DNA of 64,000 nucleotides from Rhodopseudomonas sp. BAL398. GTDB taxonomy: Bacteria; Pseudomonadota; Alphaproteobacteria; Rhizobiales; Xanthobacteraceae. Shown here one piece after another: positions 54,857-63,685 of this stretch. Each line of letters starts with the position of its first letter. The first letter of the stretch is position 1. The stretch spans positions 2,604,001-2,668,000 of the forward strand of contig NZ_CP133111.1 of NCBI RefSeq assembly GCF_033001325.1, written 5' to 3'. The position numbers and the translations under genes were made by a program. Below the pieces are notes generated by a model, which ran no database searches, had not been told where the DNA came from, and saw nothing but the letters and a program-made list of their open reading frames with translations.

Positions 54857-54922
54857 GGAATCTGAAACCACGCTCCTCGTCATGTTATGCGCGCTCTGCG
54901 CCCCGCATCAACGGAGAAAACA

Positions 54923-55696
54923 ATGTCAGAGAAGAGCCACGAAGCCCTCGTCGTTGGCCAGTTCGGGTCCCGCGCAGAAGCCTATCTCAACAGTGCGGTA
55001 CATGCGCGGAGCCCCGATCTCGATGCGCTTGTGGCGCTGATGAATCATTGGCCGAAGGCTCGCGCTCTCGATCTTGGTTGCGGCGGCGGCCACGTGACCT
55101 TCAACGTCGCGCCGCTCGTGCGGGAGGTTGTCGCCTACGACCTCGCGCCGGAAATGCTTGGCCTCGTGGAGCAAACTGCAAAACAACGGCGGCTCGACAA
55201 TGTGACGACCCAGCAGGGCGCAGTGGAAAGCCTGCCCTTCGAGGACGGCAGTTTCGAGGTGGTTCTCAGCCGCTTCAGCGCCCATCACTGGCGCGACGTC
55301 GACGCCGGCCTGCGCGAGGTCGCACGGATCTTGAAACCCGGCGGCATGGTCTCCATTGTGGACACAATTACCCCCGGCATCCCACTCGTCGATACATATT
55401 TTCAGGCGATTGAGCTGCTGCGCGACTGCTCCCATGTCCGCAACTATTCGCGGGCCGAGTGGGAGGCCGCAATCGCGCGGGCCGGGTTCCTTTCCGCTTC
55501 GGTTAGTCCGTTCCGGCTGCGGATTGACTTCACCTCCTGGGTCGAACGCATGAACACCCCGAAGCTTCAGGTCGAGGCGATCCGCGCCTTGCAGGCCTCG
55601 GTCTCGGCGGTCTCCACTCGGCACTTTGAGACTGAGGCTGATGGCAGCTTTCACATCGATGTGGCGCTGTTCACGGCATCAAAGGTGCTTCGATGA
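54923..55696 (+). CDS. Class I SAM-dependent methyltransferase
   Basis: This 257-residue enzyme is of the UbiE/Methyltransf_11 type. The SAM-binding motif ALDLGCGGGHVTF is at about residues 48-60; the Asp of motif II is in VVAYDLAPEML, motif III in GAVESLPFEDGSFEVVLSRF, and the post-motif ARILKPGGMVSIVD follows. The substrate is unknown; a small molecule is likely. ATG 54923 has GGAG nine bases upstream; an earlier in-frame ATG lacks a site. It is divergent from its likely XRE regulator. Confidence 0.88.
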   Translation: MSEKSHEALVVGQFGSRAEAYLNSAVHARSPDLDALVALMNHWPKARALDLGCGGGHVTFNVAPLVREVVAYDLAPEMLGLVEQTAKQRRLDNVTTQQGAVESLPFEDGSFEVVLSRFSAHHWRDVDAGLREVARILKPGGMVSIVDTITPGIPLVDTYFQAIELLRDCSHVRNYSRAEWEAAIARAGFLSASVSPFRLRIDFTSWVERMNTPKLQVEAIRALQASVSAVSTRHFETEADGSFHIDVALFTASKVLR

Positions 55697-55880
55697 ACGC
55701 CCGCCCGGCAACAATGAGAGGGCAGGCATGAACGACCGCGATGGGTCAAACTCGGCAATGGCCCGCGTCGCAAAATCGCGTCCGGACCGACCCGCTCGGA
55801 GGCAGTCGTGTCCCGCCATATTGTCGTGGTCCCGATGTCCTAAAGTCCATCTCGGCCGAAAAGACATGAGAGGCAGCGAA

Positions 55881-57140
55881 ATGATGCCGGGACCCATCGC
55901 CTATTGCTTCTCCCGTTGTCACGGGTTCTGCCGTCACATTTTGGTCGTCGGGACTTTCATCATCATGATGGCCTCCGCTCCACTGCAGGCTTCAACAGCG
56001 CCAAAAACCTCGGCCTGCGGATATCTCGCGGGTCTGATCGATAAGGCACCGCCATCAGGGCCGTTGTTCCTGCCGAGCTATCCGACCGTCGAATCCGGGC
56101 CTCTGCATGGCGCCGCCTACCTCTATGACAATGCGGTCGCCGCCATCGCATTGGTCGGTTGCGGTGAGCAAGACAAAGCGTCTCGGATTGGCGCGGCGAT
56201 TCTCTGGGCCCTCGACAACGACCGCACCTGGCATGATGGACGGCTCAGGAACGCTTATGCCGCGGGCGTGGTGGCGAAAGGTCCCGTCAAACTTCCAGGA
56301 TGGTGGGACAAGACTCAGAACAAATGGGTCGAGGATCGATATCAGGTGGGCAGCGATGTTGGTAACGTGGCATGGGCCATGTTGGCGTTGCTATCGCTTG
56401 ATGATGCCAACACCGGCTCTCGCTTCCGCGATGGTGCAGCACGGCTTGGCGCCTGGACCGCGCAATGGGCCGATACGCGCGGGACCGGCGGCTTCACCGG
56501 TGGCACGTTCGGGCACGAACCGACGCCGGACGTGCGGACCTGGAAATCGACTGAACATAATACGGACCTCGCCGCCGCGTTCGGCCTTCTTGCGATCCGT
56601 ACGGGCGATTCGCGCTGGCGCGATAAGGCTGCGGTTGCCGAGCACTTCGTCAATACGATGTGGGATCCGGCATGCGGCTGTTTCGCCGCGGGTAGCGCCG
56701 AAGACGGCGTCACCCACAATCCAATTTTGGCTCTGGATGCCCAGGTCTGGCCTTTAACGGCGCTCCCCGGAGCGGCCAAAAAATTTGCCGCGGCAATGAC
56801 GACCGCCGAACAGCGAATGAGTGTCGATGACGGCTTTTCTTACGGCGAAGACCGAGACGGTGTGTGGACCGAAGGGACGGGCCAGATGGCTCTCTTGATG
56901 AAATTGCTCGGCAGGACTGAGAGGGCACAGTCGTTGATCGCTGTCATCGAATCCCAGAGATCGCCGGATGGCGGGGTCTATGCCACAACGGTCCGCGAGT
57001 TACCGACCGGGTTCGTGTTGGACACCGATCCGACCAAGCCGCGGCTGTATTTCCGATTGCCACATCTTGGCGCAGCATCGTGGGCTGCCCTCGCGGAAAC
57101 CGGGTTCAATCCCTTCACGTTGACAACAGGGCTTCCGTAG
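55881..57140 (+). CDS. Exported six-hairpin glycosidase-like protein
   Basis: This 419-residue protein has an N-terminal hydrophobic signal (HILVVGTFIIMMASAPLQAS). The mature part has the alternating helical pattern of (alpha/alpha)6-barrel enzymes: AYLYDNAVAAIALVGCGE, NVAWAMLALLSLDDANTGSR, TEHNTDLAAAFGLLAIRTGD and EGTGQMALLMKLLG. Acidic residues lie in positions used by glycosidases, but no specific family motif is seen, so the substrate is open. ATG 55881 is chosen because GAGG is about nine bases upstream and the signal starts there; the frame stays open further 5' over the methyltransferase. The next gene is 131 bases downstream. Confidence 0.68.
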   Translation: MMPGPIAYCFSRCHGFCRHILVVGTFIIMMASAPLQASTAPKTSACGYLAGLIDKAPPSGPLFLPSYPTVESGPLHGAAYLYDNAVAAIALVGCGEQDKASRIGAAILWALDNDRTWHDGRLRNAYAAGVVAKGPVKLPGWWDKTQNKWVEDRYQVGSDVGNVAWAMLALLSLDDANTGSRFRDGAARLGAWTAQWADTRGTGGFTGGTFGHEPTPDVRTWKSTEHNTDLAAAFGLLAIRTGDSRWRDKAAVAEHFVNTMWDPACGCFAAGSAEDGVTHNPILALDAQVWPLTALPGAAKKFAAAMTTAEQRMSVDDGFSYGEDRDGVWTEGTGQMALLMKLLGRTERAQSLIAVIESQRSPDGGVYATTVRELPTGFVLDTDPTKPRLYFRLPHLGAASWAALAETGFNPFTLTTGLP

Positions 57141-57271
57141 CTGCGCGCAGCCTTCTCGCCGCGGACGTTTCGGTCCATCTTTCACGTGGGCCAAATTTCA
57201 ACTTGAGGTTGACGTCGCCCCACCAACCCGACAAATTCTGAACAGTCGTTCCTAGTTGTGTGGGTGATGAA

Positions 57272-60200
57272 ATGGGCAAAGTTGGACGCGCTTGGGTCTT
57301 TGGATTGCTGGCAGCAACAACGCTCGATTTTGCCTCAGGCCGGGCGAGCGCGCAGGGCGCGCGGGATATGATGGCGGTGTTCGGCGCCATCATGCAGACA
57401 GCGATGATCCATGCGACAGACGCCGAGTGGAGAAAATTGCCGCCGGGCCGCTTGGCTTGCGTCGACGAAACGCTTCGCCAGCGCGGTCTCAGTCTGCAAG
57501 CTCTTTTGGAAAACGGCATCAATCCAACCGATGGCCGAATCTCTGACGTCGTCTCGGGGTGCCGCCATCAACCCGCGCCCCAGCAGTTGGCAACCCTCGG
57601 CCCGCAAGCGACGACGCCAGAACCCGAGTTCGTTCCGATGTCGCGTCCGCTGCCGGCCACCGCCAATCCGTCGAAGTTCAAGGTCGACAAGGTGCCTCTT
57701 GGCAGCGTCTACCCTTTGAATTCGGACAACTACCGCGAATTTCAATGCAGACCCAGCGATCAGTTCACCGGATTTACCTGGTGCCAAAAGAAACGCGAGG
57801 AGCGCGCTCCAAGGGGAGCATACCTGTCTTCCTACTCTATGCTGCATACGGAGGATGGCCGCGCGTTCTATCTCAATCGCCAACTGGAGCCTGCGTTTTT
57901 CGACCCTGGCGAAGTCAGTGGCGATATCGATCGCTTGTCGCGGGCTTACCGCGAGAAACCGCATTTGATATCGATGCCGCAAACGATTTTTGGTGTCACC
58001 GGCGTCATCGCAACGTGGGGCAACGTGACGCTTGAGCCGCTGGATCCGGCGGCGACTGCGATGCTGGCTTCGGGCCGCAGTCCCGGCGGGATTTTGGTGG
58101 ACTTCATCGGGCATTTCCAGAATTCAATACGTCAGGATCTTCCGGTCTACCGGGTGAGCGGTGGTGATGGTTTCGTCTGGGCGGAGAGCCACGACAGCAA
58201 TGGGCGCGGCCAACTACGTTTCTTCGCGATTGATCCGTCCGCGCTCGCATCCCCTCCACCGAATGGCGAGCAAGCCGGCGCCCGCGAGCCGCCCGTGGTC
58301 GCGGCTGATCCATGGAAGGAATGTCAGGCCTCCGACATCGAATCACGACTGGCAGGATGCACCAAAGTCATCGAATCGAGGGGAGCCGACAAGATTCGCC
58401 TTGCGGATGCCTTTGATGGTCGATGCTCGGCCAACAATCAAAAGCAGAATTATCAACCTGCGCTTTCCGACTGCAAGACGGCGATCGATCTCAACCCGAA
58501 TTATTCCTACGCCTACGCGAACCTGGGCGCGACCTATCTCGGGCTGAATGATCCGAACAACGCGCTCGCGGCTCTGAACAAGGCAATCGCGCTGAAACCG
58601 AATTTCGTGTGGTCTCGCCTCACCAGGGCAAAGGCGCTGGAGGCGTCCGGCGCCGAAAATTCGGAGATAATCAAAGAATATCAATACGCGTTGCTGATCG
58701 ACCCAACTAACCCAGCGGCAAGAGATGGCATTACCAGACTGAGAACGGATGCCACCGCCGCTGTGCAGGACTCGGCGTCCTGCCTCGGTGACACCAAAGA
58801 GCAGGCAAGGTTGTTTGTCGTCAATGTCTCGTCGCCCGCAGCCGCAATGGAGCAGGCGGTAACGGCAATTTCGGCAAGCGCACAAGGTTATCGCGAAAAG
58901 CTGCTTTCCCAGCAGAGCAAGGTTGACAAACTCGCGCGGGAAAAGGAAGAGGCCGACAAATGGCAAGAATCGGTCGCAGGATCATCCGACGAGCGGAAGA
59001 AGATCCTGCTCGATGTTCAACGGCTATCCCAGGCGTCCGACGAAAGCCGGGCGCGTCAAACCGCAATTGCAGACAAGATCGCGGCTCGTGAAGGTCTGCT
59101 CAGCTCCGAAACCAGAAGAACTCGCCAAAAGGAAATCCGCGAAGAGCTCAAATCTCTACGTGCGCAATCGGCGTCCGCGGAGAGAGATGCTGGGAAGAAG
59201 GCGCTTGAGCGCGACGAAGCGATCTCACGAGCGCAGCGTAAATCGATCGATTTGGGGGAAGCTGTCGCTCGGGCCGACGCGGTCGGCGCGCGCAAAGAGA
59301 GCGCGGAAAGCTGCGTCCGGCAGATTCAAGCCAGCATCGACGCGCTCGAACTGAAAGCGGGTGATATCAGGCAGAAGCAAAAGCAACAGGCAGACAAGGC
59401 TCTGCAAGAGGACGCGACAAACCTGTTGAGTGACTTGTCGCAATTCGCGCAGAAGAGTTCGAATCTGGTGCCGCTCGAAATCGGGCCACTCGTCGCCTCG
59501 TTGAAGGCGGGGCTCAGCGCCAAGGATTTGAACAAGACCTCAGAAGCCTTTTCGTTGCTGCGACGTCGCCTGGACGAAATTCCGGAACTCAAGCAATACC
59601 GAGCCTCAAGGGAAGACGCACGGCAGTTGGCAGCGAAGGCCGAACTCGACGAGGCGGTCGACACCGCCCACGCGATCTCGGGTTTTTCGGAAAGTTACGC
59701 GAGACGGAACATCACCGCCGACAACGCGCAGGATGTGCTGAAATTGAAGGCCAGCCTCTCAGAAGCACTCGCCGCGCCGGATACTTCTTCTTTGAAGCTG
59801 GCCATTTCGGCAGCGGAGACACAGCTCGACCGTCTCCATCTGACTTCCGAATACCAAGAGTATCGGACAAAGCACCCCATTCAAAGCAAGAAGTCGCTTC
59901 CGGCGACGACCGACAGAAATCGACTGATCGTCGATGGCCCGCTCGATGAAACCCTGATTCTCGTTAATGAGAGCGGCAGGTCCGGCGTCGTCAGGAATAT
60001 CCGAGGCGAACTCGTGTTTGACCGCGGGCAGGCTTCACTGTGCTTCTTGCATGACAATGGCCTGGATGCCTTCGGCATATCGGAACTCAAACGGAAGATC
60101 ATAGAAAAAGGCGCCCGCACCGTGACTTTGTCGGGTGTGCGCTGTTCGACCGATGCGATCGACAGCTTCGACACCATAGCTCTGAATAGAGGGCTGTTTT

Positions 60201-61240
60201 CGACACTTGCTCCCGATATGGCGAAAGCGGTGCTTACCAAGGTCGACAAGGGCGAATTTACGCTGCTCGACAGTTTGAGCGACAGAGAATTGCAGGTGGC
60301 CCGCAATGGTGCCGGTATAAAGAGTCTGCAAATTGAAAATGAGCTACTGAAGAGGACAATCGACGGCTTCGGGGTTGTCGCGCTGGCAAATGGCACATCG
60401 ATTGTGTGTCAAACGGTTCCGGATCGGCAAAAGGCCCATGAGGCCCTGGTGAACAGCGTTTCGGATCGCTTCGCGGTCGAGTTGGGGGCGCATCCGAAAG
60501 TCATCTCCACGTCGATCGAGAGCGCATTCGTTTCAGCCAAGCGAGGTCAGTGCGGTGCTGTCTACGGCAGCGCGAAGGATTTGAGGGATCTTATTGCAGG
60601 GTTGCAGCGGGATAAACTCGCTTACCGCGTTATGCCCGTCTGGTTCGCACCGACGGAGGTTGACGACGAGCAGAAATTGGTCGTTGACGCCGAAGCGCGT
60701 ACATTACGCGAGCAGCAGGCGGTCGAGCAGAAACGGAAAGACGACCAAATCCGTGTCGCGATCCAGAGGCGACAAACCGATGCGGAGCGAAAAGAACGTC
60801 AGGTGGCGATGCAAAAGGAAAGCGGGGGAGCAGCTCGGGCTCTCCAAGACTCCATGACAGATGAGGTCAAGAAATTCACCGCAGCCGCCGACTTGTCGGC
60901 CGGGGCCCACGTCCGGCAGAAGTGGCCCGAACTGACGGCCTGGTACCGAAACCGAATTGCGGAAGATTGGCAATTGGAGGACGTCTTGGGCGACTTGCGC
61001 GATTATGGACAGGTGAAGTGGAAGGATCGCATCCTGGAAGCCGGCTTCGTCGCGATTACGTTCAAGATGAAGAACAGAGCGCTCGGTGAACATCAGCAGA
61101 AATGCTTCGTCGTGGGATACGTAGACGACCGCGAATTCGAGGTCGCGAGAGACCCGCTTGCCGTCCCTTGCGATGACGAGGTCGCCGTGGGTCGGTACAA
61201 GACTGCACACGAATTTTCGAGCAAGTGGATTGCTAACTAA
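57272..61240 (+). CDS. Exported 1322-residue TPR/coiled-coil protein of unknown function
   Basis: I do not recognise this protein. It has a signal peptide (VFGLLAATTLDFASGRASAQ), a Cys-containing N-terminal domain (to about 340), and two TPR units (QPALSDCKTAIDLNPNYSYA, NALAALNKAIALKPN) near 410-470. A long charged coiled coil follows (about 540-690), then a mixed region, another charged helix (EQQAVEQKRKDDQIRVAIQR) and a small C-terminal globular domain with three Cys. Start options are GTG 57260 and ATG 57272; the ATG is preferred, though its ribosome site is weak. It lies downstream of a glycosidase-like gene, and its GC content appears lower than the chromosome norm. A periplasmic scaffold is one guess. 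Confidence 0.7.
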   Translation: MGKVGRAWVFGLLAATTLDFASGRASAQGARDMMAVFGAIMQTAMIHATDAEWRKLPPGRLACVDETLRQRGLSLQALLENGINPTDGRISDVVSGCRHQPAPQQLATLGPQATTPEPEFVPMSRPLPATANPSKFKVDKVPLGSVYPLNSDNYREFQCRPSDQFTGFTWCQKKREERAPRGAYLSSYSMLHTEDGRAFYLNRQLEPAFFDPGEVSGDIDRLSRAYREKPHLISMPQTIFGVTGVIATWGNVTLEPLDPAATAMLASGRSPGGILVDFIGHFQNSIRQDLPVYRVSGGDGFVWAESHDSNGRGQLRFFAIDPSALASPPPNGEQAGAREPPVVAADPWKECQASDIESRLAGCTKVIESRGADKIRLADAFDGRCSANNQKQNYQPALSDCKTAIDLNPNYSYAYANLGATYLGLNDPNNALAALNKAIALKPNFVWSRLTRAKALEASGAENSEIIKEYQYALLIDPTNPAARDGITRLRTDATAAVQDSASCLGDTKEQARLFVVNVSSPAAAMEQAVTAISASAQGYREKLLSQQSKVDKLAREKEEADKWQESVAGSSDERKKILLDVQRLSQASDESRARQTAIADKIAAREGLLSSETRRTRQKEIREELKSLRAQSASAERDAGKKALERDEAISRAQRKSIDLGEAVARADAVGARKESAESCVRQIQASIDALELKAGDIRQKQKQQADKALQEDATNLLSDLSQFAQKSSNLVPLEIGPLVASLKAGLSAKDLNKTSEAFSLLRRRLDEIPELKQYRASREDARQLAAKAELDEAVDTAHAISGFSESYARRNITADNAQDVLKLKASLSEALAAPDTSSLKLAISAAETQLDRLHLTSEYQEYRTKHPIQSKKSLPATTDRNRLIVDGPLDETLILVNESGRSGVVRNIRGELVFDRGQASLCFLHDNGLDAFGISELKRKIIEKGARTVTLSGVRCSTDAIDSFDTIALNRGLFSTLAPDMAKAVLTKVDKGEFTLLDSLSDRELQVARNGAGIKSLQIENELLKRTIDGFGVVALANGTSIVCQTVPDRQKAHEALVNSVSDRFAVELGAHPKVISTSIESAFVSAKRGQCGAVYGSAKDLRDLIAGLQRDKLAYRVMPVWFAPTEVDDEQKLVVDAEARTLREQQAVEQKRKDDQIRVAIQRRQTDAERKERQVAMQKESGGAARALQDSMTDEVKKFTAAADLSAGAHVRQKWPELTAWYRNRIAEDWQLEDVLGDLRDYGQVKWKDRILEAGFVAITFKMKNRALGEHQQKCFVVGYVDDREFEVARDPLAVPCDDEVAVGRYKTAHEFSSKWIAN

Positions 61241-61866
61241 TCCGTCGCAAGGTCTTAATTTGATTGAGCAAGATGCGTCGTCTCAGAGCAATGAGCCTTT
61301 TTCTCCACGATAAAGTCGAGTTCCGGCTCATTGACAAGCTCTCGTCATAGGACTGTATTCCCCTCGTCCCGCCCCGCTGAGGGGCGCTCGCGATCGTCAC
61401 GGACGCGGGGCGGGATGCGGTGGGCGCGCGTGGCGTTCGATGTCTCGGATCGCGCAGGGGTAACCTTGGGAGTGAGATGGGGCTGACGACGGCGCCAGGC
61501 GCGAACGGCCCAGCGCGCGATATCCCGGCGCATCGCCTTGCGCCATGGGGCAGGGCCGCGGCCGTCCAGGACGGCGGCGGGTCGCAAGTCCCCTGCAGTG
61601 GCCGTCACCTCAGGCTCGGCGGTCGGGGGTTTTCGCGCTTCAAGCCGTTAACACCATCGCGTGCGGAACGCCGGACGATGACGGCGTGACCGTGGTGACT
61701 AACTCGTGTGCTTTTCACTTTCGCACACGAGGCCGCGGACGCGTCCCGCGTCCGGCGTTCCGCGCGCCCTCTTGGCAAGAGGGCGGAACGTTCACCGCAA
61801 AACCCGGGCGCGCCGCGCCGCGGGATCGCGAAGGTGTATCTAGAATTTCGTGGCTGTTTGACAATC
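61241..61866. other. Intergenic region, no gene; repeat-like sequence
   Basis: About 630 bp without a supported gene. The stretch from about 61640 to 61800 contains an inverted pair (GCGGAACGCCGGACG and CGTCCGGCGTTCCGCG-type) and the hairpin CGTGTGC...GCACACG. It resembles the repeat-type filler found between genes in this family of bacteria. Open frames across it lack ribosome sites and protein-like composition. Confidence 0.55.
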
Positions 61867-61878
61867 AAATCCAACTTC

Positions 61879-62015
61879 GTGTCCCGGGCGCGGCGCAGCG
61901 CGCAGCGCTGCCCCGCAGAACCGGGACCCCGCTTTCGGCGCCGACACCACCGGGGCCCCGGCTCTGCGGCGCACCACGCCGCTGCGCGGCGCGTTGCACT
62001 GCGTCCGGGGCGCGG
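61879..62015. repeat. Inverted solo copy of the GCCCCGGATG element
   Basis: It starts GTGTCCCGGGCG and ends GCACTGCGTCCGGGGCGCGG, the reverse complement of the unit seen at 34.2 kb and 39.5-40.2 kb. It contains GGGACCCCGCT and CGGGGCCCCGG. It lies 12 bp after the mlaD stop. Confidence 0.75.
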
Positions 62016-62027
62016 GCCGCTGCGCGA

Positions 62028-62882
62028 TCACCTGCGGCGGCGGGGCGGCTGCGGTTGCGGCGGCGGGGTCGTGCTCGAGCTTGGTCCGAACAGGATGCGG
62101 GTCGGGTTCTTGTCGAGATTGTTGACCGCCCGGCTGATGTCGGCCAGCGTGCGCCGGCCGTCCAGCATCAACGCGCCAGAGCGCCGGTCGAGATTGTCGC
62201 TCAGCTCGCGGAACGATTTGACCGCCTTGAGCAGCTCGCCGCCATCCTTGCCGCCGGCCAGCGCGTCGAGACCGAGCATGACATTATCGGTCTTCGAAAT
62301 CACGCCGTCGACCTTGGCCATGATGCTGTCGATCCGTTCCGAGCTGTTCGCTAGGCTGCCGGTGAACACCTGCAGATTCTGCAGCGAGGCCTTCACCGTG
62401 TCCTCGTTTTCGGCGACCAGCCGGTTGACGTTCTTCAGCGTCGATTTGACCGCCTCGGAGATATCCTGCAGCGAGTTCGGATCGGCCGTCAGCACCGGCA
62501 CGCCGTCCTCGTCCAGCGGCACCGGCGGCGCGGATTCGAGGCCGCCCTTGAGCGAGATCGCCGCCACGCCGGTCAGGCCCTGGAATTCCAGGCCGACCAA
62601 GGTGTCCTTGCGGATCGGCGCGCTGTTTTCGACCATCGCCAGCGCCACCACCCGGCGCGGATTGTCGAGCTTGACCGAGGTGACCTCGCCGACCCGTACG
62701 CCGTTGAAATTGACGCTGCCGCCATTGCGCAGTCCGGAGGCCGCGCCTTCGAACACGATCCGCAACGGGCTGCGCAGCTTGGCGGTGTGCAGGCTTTGAA
62801 ACCACAGCACGAAGCCGAACGCCGCGGCGATCACCGCCAGCGTGAAGGTCCCGATCAGAAAGTAATTGGCCCGCGTTTCCAT
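62028..62882 (-). CDS. mlaD: MlaD-type (Mce domain) phospholipid transport protein
   Basis: This 284-residue protein is anchored by one inner-membrane helix (NYFLIGTFTLAVIAAAFGFV), followed by an Mce/MlaD domain (LRIVFEGAASGLRNGGSVNF, NGVRVGEVTSVKLD, GLEFQGLTGVAAISLKGG). After it come a helical stretch and a Pro/Arg-rich tail. MlaD forms the periplasmic lipid-binding ring of the MlaFEDB retrograde phospholipid transporter. It is the third gene after mlaE and mlaF on the minus strand, 26 bases after mlaF. The C-terminal helical extension is longer than in E. coli MlaD. Confidence 0.9.
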   Translation of the reverse strand: METRANYFLIGTFTLAVIAAAFGFVLWFQSLHTAKLRSPLRIVFEGAASGLRNGGSVNFNGVRVGEVTSVKLDNPRRVVALAMVENSAPIRKDTLVGLEFQGLTGVAAISLKGGLESAPPVPLDEDGVPVLTADPNSLQDISEAVKSTLKNVNRLVAENEDTVKASLQNLQVFTGSLANSSERIDSIMAKVDGVISKTDNVMLGLDALAGGKDGGELLKAVKSFRELSDNLDRRSGALMLDGRRTLADISRAVNNLDKNPTRILFGPSSSTTPPPQPQPPRRRR

Positions 62883-62908
62883 TCAATCAACTCCAGTATT
62901 TGTCGAAG

Positions 62909-63685
62909 CTAGCCGACAACGGCACGGGCTCGCTTGCCGTGAAAATAGGATTGCAGCCATGGATGGTCCGAGGCCTGCATGTCGGCCATGGTTCCGGCCG
63001 CGATGACTTTGCCGTCGCCCAGAACGGCGATCCGGTCACATGCTGTATGAAGGCTGTCGAGATCATGAGTTACCATGAAAACCGTCAGACCCAAAGTGCG
63101 TTGCAGCGTGCGTACCAATTCGTCGAATTCGCCGGCGCCGATCGGGTCGAGCCCGGAAGTCGGCTCGTCGAGGAACACGAGTTCCGGATCGAGCGCCAGC
63201 GCCCGGGCCAGCGCCACGCGCTTGATCATGCCGCCGGATAGTTCCGACGGAAACCGGTCGACGACATCGGGCTTCAGCCCGACCATGCCGAGCTTGGCGA
63301 TGGTGATCTCGTCGAGCAGCCGCTGCGACAGTTTGAGATATTCGCGCACCGGGAACTGGATGTTCTGCCGCACCGTCAGCGAGGAAAATAGCGCGCCTTG
63401 CTGGAACAGGACGCCCCAGCGCCGCTCGACGCCGCGCCGCTCGGCCTTGCCGGCGGCATCCAGATCGATCCCGAACACCTCGATTTGGCCGCTCATCTTC
63501 GGCACCAGGCCGATAATGGTGCGGGTCAGCACCGACTTGCCGGCGCCGGAGGGGCCGACAAAGCCGAGAATTTCGCCGCGCTTCACGTCGAGGCTGAGTT
63601 CGTCGAGAACCTTGGTGGTGCCGAATTGAACGGACACGTCGCGAACCCGGATGATCGCGTCGGAGGCATCAATTTCCACGGTCAC
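62909..63685 (-). CDS. mlaF: MlaF-type ABC ATP-binding protein
   Basis: This 258-residue ATPase drives the Mla lipid transporter. Walker A GPSGAGKS, Q-loop VLFQQGALF, signature LSGGMIKR and Walker B LVFLDEPTSGLDP are all intact, and the switch His is in MVTHDLDSL. The start is GTG 63685, which overlaps the mlaE stop (GTGA), so translation is coupled. Partners are MlaE (permease, upstream) and MlaD (downstream). Confidence 0.93.
   Translation of the reverse strand: MTVEIDASDAIIRVRDVSVQFGTTKVLDELSLDVKRGEILGFVGPSGAGKSVLTRTIIGLVPKMSGQIEVFGIDLDAAGKAERRGVERRWGVLFQQGALFSSLTVRQNIQFPVREYLKLSQRLLDEITIAKLGMVGLKPDVVDRFPSELSGGMIKRVALARALALDPELVFLDEPTSGLDPIGAGEFDELVRTLQRTLGLTVFMVTHDLDSLHTACDRIAVLGDGKVIAAGTMADMQASDHPWLQSYFHGKRARAVVG

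Noticed and set aside
61420-62354. Several plus-strand frames between the 1322-residue gene and mlaD.
   Set aside because: They run through repeat-like sequence and antisense to mlaD, with Arg/Pro/Ala-rich readings and no start signals.
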